Source: Bog-473 sp963770645 (GTDB lineage Bacteria > Actinomycetota > Acidimicrobiia > Acidimicrobiales > RAAP-2). From it: a stretch of 64,000 nucleotides of DNA. Below the pieces are notes generated by a model that was not told where the DNA came from, did not search any database, and saw only the letters and a program-made list of their open reading frames with translations. Within the stretch, counting starts at the first letter, position 1, and each line of letters starts with the position of its first letter. The position numbers were made by a program, and so were the translations under genes. Where the stretch lies: positions 496,001 through 560,000 of the forward strand of contig CAVYQL010000003.1 of the NCBI GenBank assembly GCA_963770645.1, read 5' to 3'. Of this stretch, positions 56,146 through 64,000 are shown piece by piece.

Positions 56146-56766
56146 TCAGGCCGCGGCCGGGCTCGGCTCTCGCCACATCGTCCACAGTGGCGGCCCGTCC
56201 GGGAGCCCGACCTCCTTCACGACCTCGAACCCGTGCCGGCGGTAGAAGGGGACATTGCGCTCTTTCGACGACTCGAGGTAGCAGGGCACGCCCTCGGCGT
56301 CGCAGTGTGCGAGGACGGGCTGCATCAGGGCGCCGCCGATGCCCTTGCCCTGCTGGTCGACCGCCGTCCCCAGACTGGCCAGATACCAATGGGGTTCATG
56401 GGGGTGCAGCGACTCGAGGAGGTTGAGCAGGCGCAGGGTGGCGACGAGGTTCGTCGCCACATAGGGCAGTACCGGCACCAGGGTGAGGATGCCGCGCAGG
56501 CCGGTGAGCAGCGGCTTGCCGGCCGGCCCCCAGATCGCTGAGCCCGCGTAGCCCTCGGCCACATAACAGCCGCCGAAGGGGAGGTAGTCAGCCTTCATCT
56601 GGGTGCGGAAGAAGGCGCGCAGCCCTGCCTCGCGGCGGGGCTCCTTCGGGAACACGTACATGGCGACGGGGTCGTCCCAGAACGTGTGCGCCATTTGGGC
56701 GGCCATTGAGTCGACGTCGTCTGTGCTGGCGCGCCGGATCACTGGCAAGGCAGGTTCGCGAACCAT
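56146..56766 (-). CDS. GNAT-family N-acetyltransferase
   Basis: The protein is 206 residues from the ATG at 56766. The acetyl-CoA motif QQGKGIGGALMQPVL and the C-terminal PFYRRHGFEVV are typical. The N-terminus PVIRRASTDDVDSMAAQMAH begins the fold. The start overlaps the upstream AT3 gene by 28 bp on the same strand, so they form an operon. The substrate is unknown. Confidence 0.92.
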   Translation of the reverse strand: MVREPALPVIRRASTDDVDSMAAQMAHTFWDDPVAMYVFPKEPRREAGLRAFFRTQMKADYLPFGGCYVAEGYAGSAIWGPAGKPLLTGLRGILTLVPVLPYVATNLVATLRLLNLLESLHPHEPHWYLASLGTAVDQQGKGIGGALMQPVLAHCDAEGVPCYLESSKERNVPFYRRHGFEVVKEVGLPDGPPLWTMWREPSPAAA

Positions 56767-59057
56767 GTCGGTGTCGATGGTGGCAGAGGGCCCGGCCAGG
56801 CGCCACCCGGCGCGGCGCTGGCGTGTGCCTGACCGAGTGCCGCCAGTTCCGGCGCCAGCCTCAACCCGACGAAGATCCCGCCGGACTGGGTGAAGTGGAC
56901 GCCGTCGGCGCAGCGGACGTTCACCTGCCCCACCGTCGGCGAATACTTGCCGCCAGGAGACACTGCGGCGTTGAGGTCGAAGACGTAGACGCGGCTCCCG
57001 TCCGCCCCGGCCGGGGTCGTGCTCGCCACGTCGCGCATGGTGGCGTTGTCGATCTGCACCCGGGACGGGTCGTCCTCGGGCCACGGTCCGCCGGTGGGGG
57101 CGGTCCCGCTGTCGTAGTAGGGCGTCGTGGCGAGCACCACGGTGGCGCCCTTCGACCCGAGCACGGCAACAGCCTGGCGGAAGCGGCTCGTGAGGTAGCG
57201 GTCGAAGGAGGGCTCGCCGGAGTTGAGCCACTGGCCCCCGACCTCCTGGTCGAAGGTCTCGCCGCGGGCGACGTAGACCACGACGTCGGGGTTGTACGCG
57301 TCGACCCATTTGCGCCAGGTGTTCAGCAGGGAGTCAGGATCGTTCCCGACGTCACAGGGCGCGTCCGGTGTCACCGTGTAGAAGAGGACCTTGATCTGGT
57401 TCTGCATCGAGAGCGAGCACCCAGGCGTTCCCTCGTTGACGATCTGGACGTCGTACTGCCTCGCCTCGTCCGCCAGGCCGACCCCGAGCGAGCCGGCGAC
57501 CGAGTCGCCGACGAGCAGGACCTTCACCGGCTTGGTGGCCTTCACCACTGGCAGGGCCGGAGAGATGTACGACGGCACGGTGGTGGTCGTCGTCGTCGTC
57601 GTCGTCGGCGTCGGGGGGTCGGCGGGCGCCGCGGCTCGCGACGTGCTCGACGCGGCCGTCGCCGGCGCGGTCGAGGTCGTAGTCGAGGTCGAGGTCGTGG
57701 TCGTCACGACGCGCAGCTGGGAACCCTCGAGCACGGTCGCCCCCACCGGCATCAGCGTGCTCACGAAGACGGCGCTGATCGCGGCGACCGCGCCGATCGG
57801 CGCGGCGATCCACGAGCGCCACCGCCGCAGCGCGCCCCGGCGGATCGGCATCTCGACGAAGTCGTAGCTGATGGCGGCGATGGCGACGGTGATGCCCACC
57901 CGGGCCAGGAAGAGCGGGTAGACGCCCCAGTGCAGCCGCTGCCCGGTGAGCACCAACAGCACCGGCCAGTACCACAGGTACACGCCGTAGGAGATGCGAC
58001 CCCATTGCGGGAGTGGTGGGAGTTCCAAGAGGCGGACCACGAGCGAGCGCGGGGCCACCGCGCAGCCGAGCACGACCGCTCCCGCCAGCAGGCTCGCCAC
58101 GAGGAACCCGCCGCTGAAGGCGAAGGTCGATGTCTCCGTCGTCGTGCACCACAGCGCGGCCGTCCCTGCCACGCCCGCGATGGCCAGCACCGAGGCACTC
58201 CGTGTGAACCAGCGGCGCTGACTGCCCTCGCGCCACAGCGTCAGCCCGATGGCGATGGCCGCCCCGACGAGCAGCGCCTGGGCACGGGTGTCGGTGCCGT
58301 AATAGGCACGGGTCGTGTACCCGTTGGGGGCGAGGAAGGCCATGAGGATGGCCGAGCCCAAAGACCCCAGACAGGCCACCGCGAAGAGCGCGTGGAGCCG
58401 CCGGCGCCGCGTCCACTCCACGTCTCGCTCGGCGGGCGCGCCGACGAGGAGGCGGCCGCCCCCGAGCACCGGCACGACGCGGTGGCCGGCCCGCGCCGAC
58501 CGCCGGGCATCGCGCGACCAGCGAGGCTGGCGCGACGTGCCGATCTTCAGCACGGCCAGCACGACGAGCGGCCACACCAGGTAGAACTGCTCTTCGATCG
58601 CCAGCGACCACGTGTGCAGCAGGGGTGACGGCTGGCTCGACAGCGCGAAGTACGTCACCCCGCCGTGGATGGAGTACCAGTTGGAGAAGTAGAAGATGGT
58701 CGAGACGGCGTCCCCGATGATGTGCGGCGTCTGCAGTAGGCGCGGGACCACCGCCAAGACGATGCCGATCGTCGCGACGAGGAGGAAGAGGGCCGGCAGC
58801 AGCCGGCGGGCGCGACCCGCCCAGAACCGGCGCAACCGGATCGTCCCGCTGCCGCCCCACTCCCTGAGGAGCAGCGAGGTGATGAGGAACCCCGAGAGGA
58901 CGAAGAACGAGTCGACCCCGTAGAAGCCGCCCGGCACCGAGTTCAAACCCGTGTGGAAGGCGATGATGGCGAGCACGGAAAGGGCGCGGATCCCGTCGAG
59001 CCCCCGAATGTGGCCCAGCGTCGGCCGGGGCCCGCGTGCGTTAGCGTCCGTGCTCAT
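56739..59057 (-). CDS. OafA-type membrane acyltransferase with SGNH domain
   Basis: The protein is 772 residues. The acyltransferase-3 membrane part (about 10-400, 10-11 helices) has IRGLDGIRALSVLAIIAFHT and FFVLSGFLI. A Thr-rich linker encoded by a GTC/GAC triplet run (about 57580-57610) leads to an extracellular SGNH hydrolase-like domain (LLVGDSVAGSLGVGL and DGVHFTQSGG). Such proteins O-acylate cell-surface polysaccharide or peptidoglycan. The GC-rich loop around residues 180-210 is unusually Arg-rich. Confidence 0.93.
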   Translation of the reverse strand: MSTDANARGPRPTLGHIRGLDGIRALSVLAIIAFHTGLNSVPGGFYGVDSFFVLSGFLITSLLLREWGGSGTIRLRRFWAGRARRLLPALFLLVATIGIVLAVVPRLLQTPHIIGDAVSTIFYFSNWYSIHGGVTYFALSSQPSPLLHTWSLAIEEQFYLVWPLVVLAVLKIGTSRQPRWSRDARRSARAGHRVVPVLGGGRLLVGAPAERDVEWTRRRRLHALFAVACLGSLGSAILMAFLAPNGYTTRAYYGTDTRAQALLVGAAIAIGLTLWREGSQRRWFTRSASVLAIAGVAGTAALWCTTTETSTFAFSGGFLVASLLAGAVVLGCAVAPRSLVVRLLELPPLPQWGRISYGVYLWYWPVLLVLTGQRLHWGVYPLFLARVGITVAIAAISYDFVEMPIRRGALRRWRSWIAAPIGAVAAISAVFVSTLMPVGATVLEGSQLRVVTTTTSTSTTTSTAPATAASSTSRAAAPADPPTPTTTTTTTTTVPSYISPALPVVKATKPVKVLLVGDSVAGSLGVGLADEARQYDVQIVNEGTPGCSLSMQNQIKVLFYTVTPDAPCDVGNDPDSLLNTWRKWVDAYNPDVVVYVARGETFDQEVGGQWLNSGEPSFDRYLTSRFRQAVAVLGSKGATVVLATTPYYDSGTAPTGGPWPEDDPSRVQIDNATMRDVASTTPAGADGSRVYVFDLNAAVSPGGKYSPTVGQVNVRCADGVHFTQSGGIFVGLRLAPELAALGQAHASAAPGGAWPGPLPPSTPTWFANLPCQ

Positions 59058-59183
59058 GTCGCGCCAGGCTGCCCCCGCCGTCCCCGGCGGGTCCTCCGTC
59101 CCATACTGGGGAAACGTGGGGTTGCGCCCTGTCCTACTGCCTCAGTCAGCTGCCCCGATCCGGTCCCCCGGCCCCATGACTGC

Positions 59184-60172
59184 GTGCTGAGGATCGGGAT
59201 CTTGGGGGCGGCCCGCATCGCCCCCACAGCTGTGGTGAAGCCGGCGCGCAGGACCGGACGCGCCACCGTGACCGCGGTGGCGGCCCGCGACCGGGCCCGG
59301 GCCGAGGAATTCGCCCGCAAGCAGGGCATTCCACGCGTCGTGGACTCATATGCCCAGCTGGTCGCCGACCCCGACATCGATGCGATCTATAACCCGCTCC
59401 CCAACGGGCTACACGGCCACTGGACGATCGCCGCCCTGCTTGCCGGCAAGCACGTCCTGTGCGAGAAGCCCTTCACCGCCAACGCCGACGAGGCCCGGAG
59501 CGTGGTCGAGGTGGTCAACGGCAACCCCGGGCTGGTGGTGATGGAGGCCTTCCACTACGAGTACCACCCCTTCGCCAAGCGGCTGGTCGAGATCGTGCGC
59601 TCAGGCGAGCTCGGCAACGTCTCGAACATCGACGTGGCCTTCTCGGCGCCGCTGTGGAAGAAGGGCGACATCCGCTACCAGCTCGCGCTGGCCGGCGGCG
59701 CCACCATGGACATGGGGTGCTACCCCGTGAGCCTCCTGCGGCTGCTCGCCCCGGGTCCCCGCGTCATCAGTGCCGAGGCGAAGCTGTCCTCGCCCGGCGT
59801 CGACCGCGCCATGGACGCGCACTTCTCGCTGCCTGACGGTGGCAGCGCGCACATCGGCTGCTCCATGTTCTCCTCTTCCATCCTGCGCCTGCACGCCGAG
59901 GTGACCGGCGACGACGGGAAGGTCTCGGTGTTCAATCCTTTCGCCCCCCAGCACGGTCACCGCATGAAGGTCACGACGTCGCTCGGCACCCGCAAGGAGC
60001 GTTTCAGCCGGCGCCCGACGTACGACTATCAACTCGAGGCGTTCGTCGCCGCGGTGGAGGACGGCGCGCCGTTCCCGACCACCGCGTCCGACGCGATCCG
60101 CACGATGGAGCTCATCGACGCCATCTACACCGCCGCCGGCCTGCCCGTTCGCCAGCCGACGCCCGCCGGCTG

Positions 60173-60173
<1 letters not shown>
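59184..60173 (+). CDS. Gfo/Idh/MocA-family oxidoreductase
   Basis: The protein is 329 residues from the GTG at 59184, which opens directly into the Rossmann motif LRIGILGAARIAP. The EKP motif (LCEKPFTANADEA) and the C-terminal domain with AGGATMDMGCYPVSLLRLLA are typical of NAD(P)-dependent sugar or polyol dehydrogenases. It ends 1 bp into the TldD gene. The substrate is unknown. Confidence 0.92.
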
Positions 60174-61666
<1,493 letters not shown>

Positions 61667-61709
61667 GCATGCGGCGTGCGTTGAAGGCAGACGTTGAGGC
61701 GGTGACGGC

Positions 61710-63104
61710 GTGATCCCGGCCCAGGAGCTCGTCGAGCACGGCCTGGCGCGCGCGGATGGCGCCGGGGCCGACGGCTGTGTCGTGCTGGTGGAGGAAAGCA
61801 GCCATGCCGACGTGCGCTTCGCGCTGAACACCACCACGACCAACGGCGTGCAACGCGGGCGGGCCGTCAGCGTGATCGCCTTCGCCGGCGGGTCTTCGGG
61901 GACGGCACGACGCACCGGGGTCGTCGGCACCGAGGGCGTGGCGGAGATGGTGGCTGCCGCGCTGGTCGACGCCAAGGCCGCACCGGCGGCCGAGGACGCA
62001 TTTGCACTCGTCGAACCGGGTGAGGACTCGCCGGGGGCCCGGCGCGCCTTCTCCACGGCGCCCGAGGAGACCGACTCGGGCGTGCTCGAGCCGGTCCTCT
62101 CCTCCCTCTCCGGCGCCTTCGAGCGGGCCCGGGCCCGCGACGCCGTGCTCGCCGGGTTCGCCGAGCTCGATCTCGAGACGCTGTATCTCGGCAGCTCCAC
62201 CGGGATCCGCCTGTCGCACGCGCAGCCGACCGGTGCGGTCAGCCTCGTCGGGCGCACCGCGGACGGCGCCAGCTCCGCCTGGGTCGCCGCGCCGACGATC
62301 GCACCGTCGCTCGGCGAGATGGAGGAGGAGATCTGGCGGCGCCTGGACTGGGCCACGCGCCAGATCGCGCTCGAGGCCGGCCGCTACGAGGTGATCCTGC
62401 CGCCGTCGGGAGTGGCCGACATGATGGCGATGCTGGCCTTCGACGCCCTCGGCGGCCAGGACGCCGAGGACGGCCGCACCGTGTTCTCCAAGGAGGGCGG
62501 CGGCACCCGGCTGGGCGAGACCATTGCGACGCTCCCCTTCACGCTCTCGAGCGACCCCGCCGAGCCCGGGATCGAGTGCGCGCCCTTCGTGGCCGCGGCG
62601 GCCAGCAGCTCCGACGTGTCGGTGTTCGACAACGGGCTGGCCATCGGGCGCACGGACTGGCTGTGCGACGGCGTCCTCGCCCGCCTGCGCTACCACCGCG
62701 CCGGCGCGGCGCGCTCGGGCGTCGAGATGGGCCCCTACGTCGACAATCTCGTGCTGCGCTGCGGCGCGGCGGACGGCGGGTCGATCGACGACATGGTGGC
62801 CCGCACGGAACGGGGCTTGCTTCTCACCTGCCTGTGGTACATCCGCCAGGTCGACCCGGCGACGCTGCTCATGACGGGCCTCACCCGCGACGGCGTCTAC
62901 GTGATCGAAGACGGTGCGGTCGTGGGTGCCGCCAACAACTTCCGCTTCAACGAGAGCCCGGTCGACCTGCTCGCCCGGGCCACCGAGGTCGGCACACCGG
63001 TGCGCTCGTTGGGCCGGGAGTTCGGCGAGTACCTCAACCGGACGATCACGCCGCCGTTGCGCATCCCCGACTACAACATGAGCTCGGTGAGCCAGGCGAG
63101 CTGA
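61710..63104 (+). CDS. tldE: TldE/PmbA partner subunit
   Basis: The protein is 464 residues from GTG. It is the PmbA/TldE homologue lacking the HExxxH motif, with SRV-free but family-typical segments (GRYEVILPPSGVADMMAMLA; IGRTDWLCDGVLARLRYHRA; ARTERGLLLTCLWYIRQVDP). It forms the heterodimer with TldD. Confidence 0.95.
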   Translation: MIPAQELVEHGLARADGAGADGCVVLVEESSHADVRFALNTTTTNGVQRGRAVSVIAFAGGSSGTARRTGVVGTEGVAEMVAAALVDAKAAPAAEDAFALVEPGEDSPGARRAFSTAPEETDSGVLEPVLSSLSGAFERARARDAVLAGFAELDLETLYLGSSTGIRLSHAQPTGAVSLVGRTADGASSAWVAAPTIAPSLGEMEEEIWRRLDWATRQIALEAGRYEVILPPSGVADMMAMLAFDALGGQDAEDGRTVFSKEGGGTRLGETIATLPFTLSSDPAEPGIECAPFVAAAASSSDVSVFDNGLAIGRTDWLCDGVLARLRYHRAGAARSGVEMGPYVDNLVLRCGAADGGSIDDMVARTERGLLLTCLWYIRQVDPATLLMTGLTRDGVYVIEDGAVVGAANNFRFNESPVDLLARATEVGTPVRSLGREFGEYLNRTITPPLRIPDYNMSSVSQAS

Positions 63105-63178
63105 CAGCGCCGCGTGGGGGCGACCGGCGCGTGGGCCGGGGTCAGGCGCGGGTCAGGTCAGGCGCGTATCAGAGCGGG

Positions 63179-63892
63179 TCAGGGGCGGGTACGGATGACG
63201 ACGGTGTTGGCCGCCATGTCCTGCACCGTCTGCTTCCGGGCACTGGCGGCAGCCCAGATGCCCGTGGTCGCCAGCCCGAGAACCCCGAGCACCCGCAGCA
63301 AGGAAGCGGCCGCGGGCTTGGACTGGGTGCTGTCGACGTAGGTGATGACGGTGGCGATCTGCAACCACAGCCCGCTGAGCCCGAAGACGGTCAACACCCG
63401 CGCCCACGACTGCGCCATGGTCATCGCGGCGCCCGTCGCGCGGTCAACGGCGCGCACACCGACGGCCATCATGCCGACGGTCTGACTGCGGAACCGGAAA
63501 AACAGGAGCGGGTACCCGACCTCGGCCACGACCGAGACGGCGACGACCGCCACCTTGGCACCGGTGCTGAGCGAGACGGTGGTGTCAGAGACCGACGACT
63601 GCGTCGCGAGGCTGGTCACGCCGACGATGACGCCGATGACGAAGAGCGGCACGCCCACGACGATCGAATCGATCACGTAGCCGGCGAGGCGCAACCACCA
63701 GCCCGCCAGCTCGAACGGGCCAGCCTGCGTGACGATCTGCGCCCGTAGGCGGGCCGGCGCAATTGGGGGCTGCGGCTGGGCGAGGTGAGCGGTCCACGCC
63801 GTGCCGTCCCACCAGCGGAGAGCCGGCTGACCCGAGGGGTCGGGGTACCAGCCCGGCGGCGGCCTCGTCGGAGGCGGTGGCACCCAGGACAT
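63179..63892 (-). CDS. RDD-family membrane protein with N-terminal DUF2510
   Basis: The protein is 237 residues. An N-terminal DUF2510 motif (PPPGWYPDPSGQPALRWWDG) is followed by an RDD domain with helices LAGYVIDSIVVGVPLFVIGV and VAVVAVSVVAEVGYPLLFFR and the RDD-type RTVGMMAVGVRAVD region. RDD proteins may act as ion antiporters or scaffolds. It converges with the TldE gene. Confidence 0.9.
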   Translation of the reverse strand: MSWVPPPPTRPPPGWYPDPSGQPALRWWDGTAWTAHLAQPQPPIAPARLRAQIVTQAGPFELAGWWLRLAGYVIDSIVVGVPLFVIGVIVGVTSLATQSSVSDTTVSLSTGAKVAVVAVSVVAEVGYPLLFFRFRSQTVGMMAVGVRAVDRATGAAMTMAQSWARVLTVFGLSGLWLQIATVITYVDSTQSKPAAASLLRVLGVLGLATTGIWAAASARKQTVQDMAANTVVIRTRP

Positions 63893-64000
63893 GGCCGCAC
63901 GTTAGGTGGCCTGGTCATGGCCTTCGCGCACCCCCGGGGATAGCCCGGACTGACCCGGTCCCGGTACCTCAGTCCGGCCGTCGGGCCTCCACCAGCATCC
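63893..64000. other. Window edge; possible end of a gene
   Basis: On the minus strand a frame entering from the right edge reads MLVEARRPD and stops at 63969-63971. It may be the C-terminus of a gene beyond the window, but this cannot be judged. Confidence 0.25.

Overview
The window is high-GC actinobacterial DNA, most likely from the class Acidimicrobiia or a close relative. This rests on the MurT/GatD pair, a DUF664/DinB gene paired with a WYL regulator, DUF2510 membrane proteins, a HAD-PlsC fusion, a pSAM2-type rep-int module and large secreted propeller/Kelch proteins. The assignment is inference from gene content; there is no rRNA or other marker here.

Layout. (1) 1-7.1 kb: a secreted 42-residue-repeat protein, small proteins, a CxxC (AhpD-like) protein, a divergent DinB/WYL pair, and an ECF41 sigma factor with a likely autoregulatory promoter followed by a DUF1059-like gene and a frame-broken gene. 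(2) 7.15-42.3 kb: an accessory block bounded by copies of the 3' half of a tRNA-Val(CAC) gene. Copies lie at 7153 and 9153, and the intact tRNA is at 42295-42368. Beside the tRNA sit a RepSA-like initiator and a tyrosine integrase in the order of an actinomycete integrative element (AICE), but both are broken and both catalytic arginines of the integrase are lost. The block also holds an IS21-family element, an IS3-family element, two different IS110 transposases and many truncated genes. Cargo includes a phosphoesterase, a sulfotransferase, a GntR/NHL pair, tandem secreted paralogues, a large secreted cluster (YVTN-propeller/PKD, Kelch/He_PIG and a degenerate propeller), a STAND regulator, a cupin, a MerR/SnoaL pair, a Rieske protein and a tyrosine phosphatase. 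(3) 42.4-64 kb: a chromosomal-looking region. It carries a TetR-controlled, translationally coupled operon (fatty acyl-CoA reductase-HAD, alcohol dehydrogenase, LarA-like protein, acyltransferase), a lone receiver protein, an MBL-fold hydrolase, an overlapping HAD-PlsC/MurT/GatD operon, LysR, GNAT, an OafA-type acyltransferase, a Gfo/Idh/MocA oxidoreductase, TldD/TldE and an RDD protein.

How genes work together. The most interesting regulatory signal is a pair of 11-bp direct-repeat arrays, ending in the same GTCCCTGGTCA sequence, upstream of the two large secreted proteins (21144-21176 and 23602-23645). They resemble operators for SARP/AfsR-type activators and suggest a shared regulon. The TetR-flanked operon looks like a dedicated fatty-alcohol or neutral/ether-lipid route.

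Caution. At least a dozen one- or two-base frameshifts occur, including in murT, gatD and plsC-type genes that should be important to the cell. Some apparent pseudogenes may therefore be consensus sequence errors. The integrase nonsense and missense changes are substitutions and are not explained that way.
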